This document shows, piece after piece, positions 18,504-26,930 of a stretch of 38,287 nt of DNA. The stretch lies in NCBI GenBank assembly GCA_003223255.1, contig QHYJ01000283.1, positions 1 through 38,287 of the forward strand, in the 5' to 3' direction. Numbering within the stretch: position 1 is the first letter of the stretch; each line of letters begins with the position of its first letter. The notes below the pieces were generated by a model. That model did no database searches, was not told the origin of the DNA, and was given only the letters and a program-made list of their open reading frames with translations. A program made the translations under genes and the position numbers. The stretch is from Acidobacteriota bacterium. Its GTDB lineage: Bacteria > Acidobacteriota > Terriglobia > Acidiferrales > UBA7541.

Positions 18504-19211
18504 ATGGCCAGGGGAAAATTCGGTGAACGCCTCAAGCGCGAGCGGGAACTCCGGGAAGTTTCCCTGGACGAATTAAGCAAGGCCACGCGCATCAGCAACC
18601 GCTTCCTCCAGGCCCTGGAAAACGAAGAGTGGGGGAAGCTGCCGGGCGGCGTCTTCGGCCATGGCTTTGTACGCAGTATTGCGCGTTATCTCGGTCTTTC
18701 CGAGGAATCCCTCCTCGGTGAATACGACCTGGCGCGTGCCGAGAAGTTGCCGCCCCCCGCCGCCAAGCCAGAGCAACCTATTCCCTCGCCCGCAAAGTGG
18801 ATTCCCGCCGCAGCGCTTCTGGGCGGCCTTCTTGTGCTCGTCCTGATTTTCTATTCGGTGCGCCATAGTTGGCACCACGTCACCACTTATCGCGCCGCCA
18901 AGCAATCCGCTGCCTCCCTGGCTTCTTCTGCGGACCCACCCCTCGAGCTCTCCCTTTCCACCTCGGCCAGCACGCACGTGCGCATCATCGCGGATGACAA
19001 AATCCTTCTGGACGCGGAAGTCTACGCCGGAGAAACCTTGCATTTCACCGCGAAGCACGATTTTGATGTCAGCGCCACCAACTCCTCGGCGGTGTTGCTG
19101 CAGTTGAACGGCCGGCCGATGGCGCCCCTCGGTTTGCCCGGAACCTTCGGTAGAATGGTATACAGCCACAAGGATCTGAGGCAGACTAGCGGTGGAGACT
19201 CTAAGCCCTGA
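18504..19211 (+). CDS. RodZ-like membrane protein (HTH-TM-DUF4115)
   Basis: This is a 235-aa protein. Residues 5-73 form a Cro/RodZ-type helix-turn-helix with FGERLKRERELREVSLDEL and GGVFGHGFVRSIARYLGL. A Pro-rich linker, one membrane helix (about 99-119) and a beta-rich C-terminal domain resembling DUF4115 (about 148-222) follow. In E. coli RodZ ties MreB filaments to the membrane for rod shape; short acidobacterial versions are assigned to this family by layout only. The ATG at 18504 has AAAGGAC upstream; a longer frame from 18465 adds no conserved residues. Its end overlaps the next gene by 20 nt. Confidence 0.85.
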   Translation: MARGKFGERLKRERELREVSLDELSKATRISNRFLQALENEEWGKLPGGVFGHGFVRSIARYLGLSEESLLGEYDLARAEKLPPPAAKPEQPIPSPAKWIPAAALLGGLLVLVLIFYSVRHSWHHVTTYRAAKQSAASLASSADPPLELSLSTSASTHVRIIADDKILLDAEVYAGETLHFTAKHDFDVSATNSSAVLLQLNGRPMAPLGLPGTFGRMVYSHKDLRQTSGGDSKP

Positions 19212-20163
19212 AGTTGTGGAAGATCTTCGGTATGGCCGCGCCACGCGCGAGCGGAAACTTGCCGTTTGCACGAGCGGCGCGCATCTCGCGCCCTCCGACC
19301 GCGCGGAGATCCTCTCCGTTCTTGTTATTGATGCCGACGAAATGGTGGCCGCGCGCGCGAGCGACGCAATCCTCTCTATAACGCCGGAAGCCTTTGTCGA
19401 AGCGATTAAGCGAAAGAACGCTCAGCCGGCTCTTTTTGCTTTTGCCGCGCGCTACCTGGCCGACAAGCCCGGCATTTGCGACGCTCTCGTGCAAAACAAG
19501 AATTGCGGGGCAGAGCATCTCGTTCACGTCGCGCGCCATCTTTCGAATGTTGCAACGCAGGCCTTACTGGAGGACCTTGATCGCGTCAGCGCTTCTCCCG
19601 CGCTCGCTGCGGCTCTCGAGCAGTCGCCTTCCGTGACCCCCGAACAGAAAAAGCACCTTCGCGAGCTTCACGGGCCGGGTCGTCCTCTTGACGAAGCCGC
19701 CCTGGCGGACGCCGCTGCCGCAGCGGAAGCTGACCCCGCACGGCGCCAGACTCTGCTCCAGCGCATCGCCAAAATGACCGTCGCGCAGCGCGTGCAATAC
19801 GCTATTAAGGGTGGCTCCGAGGCGCGCCGCACCCTCATTCGTGATACCAACAAGGTGGTCCAGCGCGCGGTTCTTCAGTCGCCGCGCCTGACGGACCAGG
19901 AAGTCGAAGCTTTTGCTTCCATGTCCAGCCTCACCGACGAAATCCTGCGGCTCATTGCCAGCAATCGCACTTTTCGCAAAAACTACACGGTCGTGCGTAA
20001 TCTGATCAACAATCCCAAAACGCCGTTGGATGTGACACTCCACATGTTGCCCATGCTCAATCCGCAGGACCTCAAGCGCCTTACGACCAACAAGAACATT
20101 CCTGAAACGTTACGCACCACGGCTTTCAAGCTTCACCGCACGCGCGCCGAACAGAAAAAGTAA
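19192..20163 (+). CDS. Conserved alpha-helical protein (DUF2336-like)
   Basis: This 323-aa soluble protein is almost entirely helical. Its last third contains a strongly conserved-looking stretch (GSEARRTLIRDTNKVVQRAV, then NNPKTPLDV) that I associate with uncharacterised proteins of Acidobacteria and Deltaproteobacteria, possibly related to DUF2336 or HEAT-like repeats. No catalytic motif is seen. GTG at 19192 is taken as the start and lies inside the end of the RodZ-like gene, which implies translational coupling. A link to cell shape or envelope regulation is an inference from position only. Confidence 0.8.
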   Translation: METLSPEVVEDLRYGRATRERKLAVCTSGAHLAPSDRAEILSVLVIDADEMVAARASDAILSITPEAFVEAIKRKNAQPALFAFAARYLADKPGICDALVQNKNCGAEHLVHVARHLSNVATQALLEDLDRVSASPALAAALEQSPSVTPEQKKHLRELHGPGRPLDEAALADAAAAAEADPARRQTLLQRIAKMTVAQRVQYAIKGGSEARRTLIRDTNKVVQRAVLQSPRLTDQEVEAFASMSSLTDEILRLIASNRTFRKNYTVVRNLINNPKTPLDVTLHMLPMLNPQDLKRLTTNKNIPETLRTTAFKLHRTRAEQKK

Positions 20164-20268
20164 TTCGTCTCTCCTTTTGCTGCTAGTCTTAGTCTGTCTA
20201 GGTCCATCGGAGTAGCCTTTCCCGCTCTGTTCAGCCTACAATCGAAAAAGGAATGAGGAGGCTCTCAC

Positions 20269-20778
20269 GTGTCTTTCTTTCGACAGCTTCGTTCTCCTGG
20301 CCTCGTTTTTGTTTCCTCGCTGCTGGTTTTATTCGCTTTGCTTGTTAGCTCTGTCCCGGTGACGACCGCCAGCGGGAACGAGCAGAAGTCAGCGGATCCC
20401 TGGCCCAGTTCGCAGACTTTGCAGCCAACCCAGCTGGCCAAGATGCTCACGGACAAGTATTCGTCGGTTCCCACGATCGTTTTTGTAGGTTTTCGTTCGC
20501 TTTACGTTGGCGGGCACGTGCCGAACGCTTCCTTCCATGGCACCGCTTCCAGCGAACAAGGCCTTGCGGAATTGCAATCCTGGGCGGCCACACTTCCTCG
20601 TTCAACCGATCTGGCCATCTACTGCGGCTGCTGCCCATTTGACAAGTGCCCCAACATCCGCCCCGCATATACTGCTTTGAGCGGCATGGGCTTCAAGAAA
20701 CTCCGCATGCTCGTCATGCCCACGAGCTTCGCGGTCGACTGGGCCGACAAGGGCTATCCCGTGCAAAAAGGCATGTAG
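20269..20778 (+). CDS. Exported rhodanese-like protein
   Basis: This 169-aa protein has a Sec-type signal or anchor (about residues 11-34) and a rhodanese fold. It contains DKYSSVPTIVFVGFRSLYVGGHVPNASFHG and an active-site loop YCGCCPFDKCPNIRPA with four cysteines (119, 121, 122, 127). A classical rhodanese has one catalytic Cys in a six-residue loop; the extra cysteines suggest a redox or sulfur-transfer role in the periplasm. The start is GTG at 20269 with GAGGAG 8 nt upstream. It is convergent with the amidase gene; 20779-21002 between them shows nothing recognisable. Confidence 0.75.
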   Translation: MSFFRQLRSPGLVFVSSLLVLFALLVSSVPVTTASGNEQKSADPWPSSQTLQPTQLAKMLTDKYSSVPTIVFVGFRSLYVGGHVPNASFHGTASSEQGLAELQSWAATLPRSTDLAIYCGCCPFDKCPNIRPAYTALSGMGFKKLRMLVMPTSFAVDWADKGYPVQKGM

Positions 20779-21002
20779 ACCCTCTGACAATCAGGACGTT
20801 GACGGCGACCCTGCCAAAGATATTTTGACGATAACAGTCAAGAAACTTCCTGTCATGGATTCCTTAAAGATGTCGCCCGGTTATCCCCGCTGGCCGCGCG
20901 ATTTCTCCGACCACTCGCTCTGCTTCTTTCCACCTCATTTTCGAAAAGTAGATAAGTGTGCTTTCCGCCATGCGCCACCGTTAGCGGGCAGCTTGCAAAC
21001 CT

Positions 21003-22844
21003 CTACGCGAGCTTCGGATGTTGCAGATGAAAGCCCGTCGCCTCTTGATATGCGCGTGCAAGAGCGAGTAATTCTCCCTCACCGTACAGCTTCCCCAGGA
21101 ACGTCAAACTTGTCGGCGTTCGAGGCCCGCCGGCGTTCTGAAAATCGCTGGGATCCTCGAACGGGTATTTTGGCGCGTCCTCTCCGCGCAATCCATTGGG
21201 CAAAATCACCGACGGGTGACCCGTCAGATTGGTGATCACCAGTTGTTGGCTACCGCTGGTCGGCGCCACGAGTACGTCCAAGGTGTCGAACACTTTGGCC
21301 ATCGCTTCCATCGCCAATTTCCGCGCGCGCGCCGCCTGAATGTACTCCACAGCGGGGATGAATCGCGCCGTGCGAAACGTATTCGGCCAGTCGTAATCCT
21401 TCTGCGATGTCAGCAGCTTGTCCCTCCCCGTGCGCGTCAGATCATCAAACGCCGCCGCCGACTCGGCCGTCAGCATCACCGTAATCGCGCTGTAAGGGAA
21501 TTTCGGCAGATCCACCGGGATCAGGTTCACGCCCATCTGGTGCAGTTTAGCGATCGCCGCATCGCTGTATTTTCGGTCGTATTCCGCGCGGGCGCGTCCC
21601 GCCTCGCGGCGTTTCTTCTTTTCGTCGCGCTTTTTCTGCTCTTCGGGAGTCTTTGCCGGTTCTTCCTTTTCTTCCTGCGGCGGCTCGGGCTTGCGCTCGA
21701 AATCCGCCTTCAAATAGCCGACGCGCAGTTTCTTCCAATCCAGGTTTGCGTCCCAATGAAAAGCCGCCGGATGCACCGTGCGGTCATGCCCATCCGGCCC
21801 GTAAATCGCATCCAACACTAACGCGCAATCTTCCACCGACCGGCAGATCGGCCCCAGCTTGTCCATCGTCCAGGAAAGCGCCATGGCTCCAGTTCGCGGT
21901 ACCAGCCCAAAGGTCGGCCGCAACCCCGTGCAGCCGCATCGTGTTGACGGCGACGAAATCGAGCCCAGCGTCTCCGAGCCGATGCTGAACGCGACGCATC
22001 CTGCGGCCGTCGCCGAAGCCGGCCCCGCCGAGGATCCGCTCGATCCCTGATTCGTGTTCCAAGGGTTCCGCGTCACTCCGCCAAACCACACGTCGCCTTG
22101 CGCCAACGCTCCCAGCGTCAATTTCGCGACAAGCACCGCTCCCGCTTCATCCAAGCGCCGCACCACGGTTGCGTCTTCGTCAATCATCTGATTCTCGAAG
22201 CCAGCCGCTCCCCACGTCGTGCGGTAGCCCTTCGTCGCCAGCAAATCTTTCGCACCCCACGGCAGGCCGTGCAGCGGCCCGCGATATTTCCCCGCGGCAA
22301 TCTCCGCGTCTGCTCTCTTCGCTTGGGCCAGCGCGCGCTCTTCTGTCAATGTCACCACAAACTTTAGCGTCGAGTCGTATTTTTTTAGCCGCTGCAAATA
22401 CATTTCCGTCAGCGCCACCGAAGAAACCTTTTTCGTTCGCACTAACTCCGCCAGTTCTCTCACACTCGCAAACGCTAAATCTTCCAAATTCTTCGGCGCG
22501 CCCGCCGCCACATTCGGGGCTTTCGACAGCCGCATCGGCTTCCGCTCTGTTTCAAATTTCATTCCGGGAAGCATTGGATCAAACAGCACCGCCGGATCGA
22601 CCGAATTCGGAATCTTCAGCTTGTAAATCTCTTCGTAGCCTTTGGCGTGATCGTTCAGGTCCGCCAGCATCATCTCCTTATATTCATCCGCAATCGTCAC
22701 ATCGGCGATGGCCGCTGCATTGTCGATCATCTCCTTGGTGATCTTCGTCGCGCCTTGTGCTTGCGCCCACAACACGCCGGGAAACAGCGTTCCTGCCAAA
22801 CCCATCCCCGAGCAGGTCTTCATGAAATTTCGCCGGTCCAGCAT
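21003..22844 (-). CDS. Tat-exported amidase (amidase signature family)
   Basis: This is a 613-aa hydrolase. The start at 22844 follows a strong GGGAGGAAAGAGG purine stretch and gives MLDRRNFMKTCSGMGLAG, a twin-arginine (RRxFMK) signal peptide that ends near WAQAQ; an upstream frame to 22961 is not supported. The Ser-cisSer-Lys triad is present: Lys in LPWGAKDLL, Ser in QGSSGSSAGPA, and the nucleophile in SETLGSISSPS. A Lys/Glu-rich insert (about nt 21550-21720) interrupts the fold. Such enzymes cleave amide bonds, but the substrate is unknown. It probably acts in the periplasm. Confidence 0.93.
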   Translation of the reverse strand: MLDRRNFMKTCSGMGLAGTLFPGVLWAQAQGATKITKEMIDNAAAIADVTIADEYKEMMLADLNDHAKGYEEIYKLKIPNSVDPAVLFDPMLPGMKFETERKPMRLSKAPNVAAGAPKNLEDLAFASVRELAELVRTKKVSSVALTEMYLQRLKKYDSTLKFVVTLTEERALAQAKRADAEIAAGKYRGPLHGLPWGAKDLLATKGYRTTWGAAGFENQMIDEDATVVRRLDEAGAVLVAKLTLGALAQGDVWFGGVTRNPWNTNQGSSGSSAGPASATAAGCVAFSIGSETLGSISSPSTRCGCTGLRPTFGLVPRTGAMALSWTMDKLGPICRSVEDCALVLDAIYGPDGHDRTVHPAAFHWDANLDWKKLRVGYLKADFERKPEPPQEEKEEPAKTPEEQKKRDEKKKRREAGRARAEYDRKYSDAAIAKLHQMGVNLIPVDLPKFPYSAITVMLTAESAAAFDDLTRTGRDKLLTSQKDYDWPNTFRTARFIPAVEYIQAARARKLAMEAMAKVFDTLDVLVAPTSGSQQLVITNLTGHPSVILPNGLRGEDAPKYPFEDPSDFQNAGGPRTPTSLTFLGKLYGEGELLALARAYQEATGFHLQHPKLA

Positions 22845-22965
22845 CCTCTTTCCTCCCATCCTGCGTTCCTTGATCAAGCGCGCGTAACATACCACGCCCT
22901 CCTCACTGCTCTCCCGCATTTGTGGATCCGGCGGGCCCGAGCGTCTGGGCTCCCGGCCCACCGTA

Positions 22966-22987
22966 GGACAGGCATTCCTGCCTGTCC
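22966..22987. repeat. Palindromic hairpin repeat (relative of copies 1 and 2)
   Basis: GGACAGGCA (22966-22974) and TGCCTGTCC (22979-22987) form a perfect 9-bp stem with a TTCC loop, between the divergent amidase gene and the next secreted-protein gene. It shares the CAGGCA/TGCCTG core with the repeats at 4281 and 18435. Confidence 0.6.
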
Positions 22988-23069
22988 TGTCCTTCCACCT
23001 AGCTGTTTCTCAGCCTTTGCTCGAAAGGCTTAAGTCTCGTACCATGCTTTTCATTTGAAAGGAGTTTCC

Positions 23070-23564
23070 ATGAAGCGCTTTGCAACGTTTCTCGTGCTTT
23101 TGCCTTTCCTGCTTCTTGCCTTCGCACTCCGGCCTGTGCCCGCCGTCAATGCCGGCGGCCCACCCGCCGGACAGGAGGCGGTTCTTAAAGCCGCGGACAT
23201 TACTCCCAAACTTTTTCCCGAGCACGTCTTTTTTCGCGGTCAAGTCGCGCCCGCGCAGCTCCGCAACACCGGTGGCGTGCATTTTGCTGACGATCTCTAC
23301 GTCCTGGCGGGTCTCGTGGACAGCTCGGGCTACTCCACGGCGATTAAGGAGAAGTACCAGGCGTATTTGCTCAGCGAGGTGAATCTGGAAATCGGCGGGC
23401 AAACTTTGAAGCCCGGCGCCTACGGTTTCGGTTTCGTGGGCGGAAAATTCATCCTGATGGATCTCGCCGCCAGCAATCTCATCGAATCCGCCGGGCAACG
23501 TGATGCCGAAATGAAGCGCCCCATTCCGCTTCAGATCGTGGCCGCTTCCACCGCCGGGCCGTGA
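23070..23564 (+). CDS. Secreted protein of unknown function
   Basis: This 164-aa protein begins MKRFATFLVLLPFLLLAFAL, a clear Sec signal peptide, cleaved near VNAGG. The start at 23070 is set by AAAGGAG 7 nt upstream; an earlier in-frame ATG (23055) precedes that site. The mature part is beta-rich with ADITPKLFPEHVFFRGQVAP and QTLKPGAYGFGFVGGKFILM. I do not recognise the family. It stands alone, ahead of a strong terminator at 23619-23649, which fits a single-gene transcript. Confidence 0.75.
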   Translation: MKRFATFLVLLPFLLLAFALRPVPAVNAGGPPAGQEAVLKAADITPKLFPEHVFFRGQVAPAQLRNTGGVHFADDLYVLAGLVDSSGYSTAIKEKYQAYLLSEVNLEIGGQTLKPGAYGFGFVGGKFILMDLAASNLIESAGQRDAEMKRPIPLQIVAASTAGP

Positions 23565-23618
23565 TTACATCGAGTTCCAACGCTCTCACTGATTCGAAAA
23601 CTTTCTTCACAAAAGAAA

Positions 23619-23649
23619 AACCCGGGCTGCCCTCTTATCAGCCCGGGTT
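23619..23649. terminator. Bidirectional Rho-independent terminator
   Basis: AACCCGGGCT (23619-23628) and AGCCCGGGTT (23640-23649) form a perfect 10-bp GC-rich stem with an 11-nt loop. On the plus strand it is followed by CCTTGTTTT; on the minus strand by TTTCTTTT. It can end the secreted-protein transcript from the left and any minus-strand transcript from the right. Confidence 0.85.
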
Positions 23650-23704
23650 CCTTGTTTTCAGGCTCTGAACTCAGAGCGCGCCCTTCGGCGCTCTATCTTG
23701 TCTG

Positions 23705-23845
23705 TTAGTCCTTGTCGAACTTCAAACAGAGCTCCAGTTGCCGGATCGCCTCATCCGTCGCTTTGATTGCTTCCTCCCTGAGTTCTTCCTGTTTTAAAAC
23801 ATCTTCCGGCGCGCGAAAGAGGATAATTTCTTTTGTGCCACGCAA
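23705..23845 (-). CDS. Possible 46-aa charged protein or gene remnant
   Basis: On the minus strand a short frame ends at TAA (23705-23707). It reads RGTKEIILFRAPEDVLKQEE, continues as a Glu-rich amphipathic helix, and ends LKFDKD. The composition looks like real protein, and the terminator at 23619-23649 lies just downstream in this direction with a T-tract. The only start codon is a TTG at 23845 without a close Shine-Dalgarno, and a TAG precedes it. It may be a small gene or the surviving 3' end of a longer one. Confidence 0.35.
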   Translation of the reverse strand: MRGTKEIILFRAPEDVLKQEELREEAIKATDEAIRQLELCLKFDKD

Positions 23846-23976
23846 AAGTGACTACATCTGGCGTTGCCTTTCCTTGTGCCGTCTGCCGCTCCAATTTCTT
23901 CCTTTGCGTCTCGCCCCGCCGCGTCATACCATACTGCGCGCCTTTTCCTCTACAAACGTTTACAAGGAGATCCCTC

Positions 23977-24402
23977 ATGCACATGCATAGCTTGAATTGG
24001 CTCGCCATTTTGGTCGCCGCCATCGCCTCCATGATTCTGGGCTTCGTTTGGTACTCGCCCTTGCTCTTCGCCAAGCCCTGGGCTCGCGAGATGGGCTACG
24101 ACCCAATCGACAAAGCAAAAATGGACGAAATGCGCAAAGGCGCTGGGCCCGCTTATGCCGGCTCTTTCTTTGCCAGTCTAATCTGCGCATTCACGCTCGC
24201 GCTCATCCTTCATGGCATGCGCGCAGAGTCCCTCCACTTCGGCTTGATGGCCAGCTTTCACATCTGGCTCGGCTTCGTTGCCACCGTGCAATTTACCGGC
24301 GCGCTTTTCGCAAAGCAAAGCATGAAGCTCTTGGCCATCAACACCGGCTACCAACTCGTTTGCTATCTCGTCATGGGTACGATTCTGGTCGCATGGCGCT
24401 AG
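23977..24402 (+). CDS. DUF1761 membrane protein
   Basis: This 141-aa protein has four membrane helices and the DUF1761 pattern: LNWLAILVAAIASMILGFVWYS near the start, then FAKPWAREMGY, and a C-terminal NTGYQLVCYLVMGTILVAW. Its function is unknown. The ATG at 23977 has AAGGAGA 7 nt upstream; a longer open frame to the left is not plausible. It stands between the small minus-strand frame and the M48 protease gene. Confidence 0.85.
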   Translation: MHMHSLNWLAILVAAIASMILGFVWYSPLLFAKPWAREMGYDPIDKAKMDEMRKGAGPAYAGSFFASLICAFTLALILHGMRAESLHFGLMASFHIWLGFVATVQFTGALFAKQSMKLLAINTGYQLVCYLVMGTILVAWR

Positions 24403-24539
24403 TCGGTCATCTTGTCCTTTGAGGGATGCTGCGAATGAAATCACCACGCAATTCCTTGCACCTTGCACTGCTAAAGGCGCATACTCCCGTCCGTTCGCTT
24501 CTTGGCTCAGGGCTCCACCCTCCATTTCAGCGAGGTCTT

Positions 24540-25850
24540 ATGAACCTGCAACGCATTCTCCTTGCGGCTGTGGTCCTTGCCCTTTCCTTCCTCGCGGCAA
24601 AACCTGCCGCAGCAGCTCATCGAGTTTCTTTACAATCCCAGCAGACGCCTCCTGCCTCCGGCACCTCTTCGGCCCCTGCAACCGTGGCGCAATCCCAGCC
24701 GCCTTCAGCGCCAAGAATCACCAAATACACGCTACCTCCCGATCGCTACCAAAAAGCTCATAATCTCGCGAAGATTCACTTCCGTTTAGCCTTGATCAGC
24801 TTCGTTTACGGCTTGGTCGTTCTCTGGCTCATCCTGCGCTGGAAGGTCTCCGGCAAATACCGCACTTTGGCCGAGAGCAAATTCTCGAAACGCTCTCTCC
24901 AGGCCCTCATCTTTTCGCCGCTGATTATCCTTACCGTCGATGTCCTCGAACTGCCCACGGGCATCTACCAGAACTGGGTTTCGCGGCAATACGGTCTTTC
25001 CGTGCAAGGTTGGGGCTCCTGGTTCTGGGATTGGAGCAAAGGGGAGATCATCTCCATTATCCTCAGCATCATTTTGATTTGGCTTCTCTATGCCGTCATC
25101 CGCAAATCCCCGCGCCGCTGGTGGTTTTACTTTTGGCTGGTTTCTCTGCCCATTCTGCTGCTGGTTTACTTTCTTCAGCCCCTCGTGATCGATCCTCTCT
25201 TCCACAAATTCGAGCCGCTCCAGCAAAAAGATCCGGCGCTCACCGCCAGCCTCGAAAAACTGGCCCACACTGCCGTCGACGCTTACGTCACCGGCTTTGG
25301 CGCCTCCAAGCGCATCGTGGTCCTGGACACCACCATTGCCAGAGCCACCACGCCGCAAATCGTCTTCGTGGCCGGCCACGAAATGGGCCATTACGTCCTG
25401 GGCCACATTCCTAAGCTCCTCGCGTTCTTTGCCGCTCTGCTTCTCGTTTTTTCCTATTTGGTTTACCGCTCTATTGGATGGCTCTTGGCCCGTTCCGGAG
25501 CTAAGTGGAAGGTTCGCAGCGTCGATGATTGGGCGTCACTGCCTGCCTTGCTTTTCCTTTTTTCCATTTTTTTCTTCCTTGCCAGCCCCATCGGCAGCGC
25601 TTTCAGCCGATATGTCGAACACCAAGCCGACCGGTACGGTCTCGAAGTCACGCACGGCCTCACGCCCGACTCCAGTCAGGTGGCGGCTCAAACCTTCCAA
25701 ATCCTCGGCGATGTAGATTTACGCGATCCTGAACCCAATCCCGTGGACGTCTTCCTGTTTTATAGACATCCGCCCATTCCCGATCGGGTGCAATTTGCGC
25801 TGACCTACGACCCTTGGTCGCACGGCGGCACCGGCGAATTTGTCAAATAA
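24540..25850 (+). CDS. M48 family (Ste24-like) membrane metalloprotease
   Basis: This 436-aa protease has a Sec signal-like N-terminus (MNLQRILLAAVVLALSF), a Pro/Gln-rich linker, several membrane helices (around 83-100, 122-137, 168-186, 195-215) and the zinc motif HEMGH at 280-284. The third ligand lies in EHQADRYGLE. The LQPLVIDPLFHKFEPL segment before the zinc site is typical of Ste24/CAAX-type proteases. Bacterial members work in membrane-protein quality control. The ATG at 24540 has GAGG upstream; an upstream frame from 24426 seems non-coding. It is convergent with the HxlR gene. Confidence 0.93.
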   Translation: MNLQRILLAAVVLALSFLAAKPAAAAHRVSLQSQQTPPASGTSSAPATVAQSQPPSAPRITKYTLPPDRYQKAHNLAKIHFRLALISFVYGLVVLWLILRWKVSGKYRTLAESKFSKRSLQALIFSPLIILTVDVLELPTGIYQNWVSRQYGLSVQGWGSWFWDWSKGEIISIILSIILIWLLYAVIRKSPRRWWFYFWLVSLPILLLVYFLQPLVIDPLFHKFEPLQQKDPALTASLEKLAHTAVDAYVTGFGASKRIVVLDTTIARATTPQIVFVAGHEMGHYVLGHIPKLLAFFAALLLVFSYLVYRSIGWLLARSGAKWKVRSVDDWASLPALLFLFSIFFFLASPIGSAFSRYVEHQADRYGLEVTHGLTPDSSQVAAQTFQILGDVDLRDPEPNPVDVFLFYRHPPIPDRVQFALTYDPWSHGGTGEFVK

Positions 25851-25891
25851 ACACCGAGCTCTTGTGTGTCGTTTGATCCACGCCTAGTGAG

Positions 25892-26308
25892 TCATTTGCG
25901 GGGCTGTTCGCACCGCTGGCGAATTTGCGCGAGGAATTTCTCCTTGTCCTTTTGCATCAAGCGGATGAGTGCGCGGTTTTCCGTTTTTTCGTGTCTGCCC
26001 GCCCAGAGCACCAATTCCGTCAGCACCGGCGCAAGGTCGATTCCTTTGGGCGTGAGCTGGTAAATCAGCTTTCGTCCATCGGTCGGATCGCGTTCCGTTC
26101 GAATGATTCCATATGCTGCCAGCCTGCGCAGCCGGTCAGCCAATACGTTCGTCGCGGGCCGTTCGTAGGAGCCCAGGAATTCCTTAAAGGTCCGGCGTCC
26201 GAGCAACATCATGTCCCGGATGACTAGGAGCGACCAGCGGTCCCCCAGCATCTCCACCGAGGCATTCAGCGGGCACCCGGATCGCCGCTTCGTATTGGCC
26301 TTTCTCAT
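25892..26308 (-). CDS. HxlR-family transcriptional regulator
   Basis: This 138-aa winged-helix regulator has the HxlR signature: SGCPLNASVEMLGDRWSLLV, then GRRTFKEFL and LADRLRRLAAYGII. Cys12 before PLN is the residue that many HxlR proteins use for redox or aldehyde sensing. The start is at 26308 (MRKANTKRR). It is divergent from the GyrI-like gene; the 98-bp gap holds an inverted repeat at 26337-26351 that could be its operator. HxlR proteins often control a neighbouring gene in this arrangement. Confidence 0.92.
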   Translation of the reverse strand: MRKANTKRRSGCPLNASVEMLGDRWSLLVIRDMMLLGRRTFKEFLGSYERPATNVLADRLRRLAAYGIIRTERDPTDGRKLIYQLTPKGIDLAPVLTELVLWAGRHEKTENRALIRLMQKDKEKFLAQIRQRCEQPRK

Positions 26309-26336
26309 TGCCACTTTTCCACAGTAGCAATGTTCA

Positions 26337-26351
26337 CTTGCGTTTTGCAAG
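26337..26351. promoter_or_regulatory. Candidate HxlR operator
   Basis: CTTGC-GTTTT-GCAAG is a perfect inverted repeat in the gap between the divergent hxlR-type and GyrI-like genes. A second ACTTG follows at 26354. The position suits autoregulation plus control of the divergent gene; the assignment is by position only. Confidence 0.4.
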
Positions 26352-26406
26352 CGACTTGTGCACACTAACCCGGCCAGCGCTCGCTACCACAACCTGGGAG
26401 ATAAGC

Positions 26407-26919
26407 ATGAGTCATGCAGCAACAACACCATCGCCCGCCCTGCAACTCGAACCACCGCGCTTTGAAAATGGCCAACCTCTGCTGGTCTCTGGGTTGCGCA
26501 GCCGTTACACCACCGAAACCATGAATAACATTCCCGCGCAATGGCAACGCTTTGCTCCTTACATCGGAAAAATCGCCGGACAAGTCGGCCGCACCGCTTA
26601 CGGAATCTGCTGGCAGGCACGCGATGGTGCAGGCATCGAGTATCTGTCAGGCGTCGAGGTTTCCGGCTTCGCTGGTCTTCCCGGCGAATTCACCGTTGTC
26701 AGCGTTCCTGCCCAGAGATATGTTGTCTTTCCGCATTCCCGCCACGTTTCGAGGATGTACGAAACTTGCGATGCCATCTCCAAGTGGTTTTCCGCATCTG
26801 GTTATCAATACGCTGGCGACGACGATGAAACACCGGCTTTCTTCGAGCGCTATAGTGAAGAATTCGATCCGTGCACGGGAATGGGCGGCATGGAGGTTTG
26901 GGTGCCCATCAAGTCCTAA
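26407..26919 (+). CDS. GyrI-like / AraC effector-binding domain protein
   Basis: This 170-aa protein has the SHS2/GyrI-like small-molecule-binding fold. GLRSRYTTETMNNIPAQWQRF, YGICWQARDGAGIEYLSGVEV and VPAQRYVVFPHSRHVSRMYE follow the order of stand-alone effector-binding proteins, and the C-terminus MEVWVPIKS is characteristic. There is no DNA-binding domain. These proteins bind or hydrolyse cyclic or hydrophobic compounds. The ATG at 26407 has GGGAGAT upstream. Together with the divergent HxlR gene and the following DoxX remnant it resembles a small stress-response cassette. Confidence 0.87.
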   Translation: MSHAATTPSPALQLEPPRFENGQPLLVSGLRSRYTTETMNNIPAQWQRFAPYIGKIAGQVGRTAYGICWQARDGAGIEYLSGVEVSGFAGLPGEFTVVSVPAQRYVVFPHSRHVSRMYETCDAISKWFSASGYQYAGDDDETPAFFERYSEEFDPCTGMGGMEVWVPIKS

Positions 26920-26930
26920 GGGAGAATCTG

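Noticed and set aside
22861-22961. Longer amidase N-terminus from 22961
   Set aside because: The Tat signal begins at 22844 after a strong Shine-Dalgarno; the extra residues are not signal-like.
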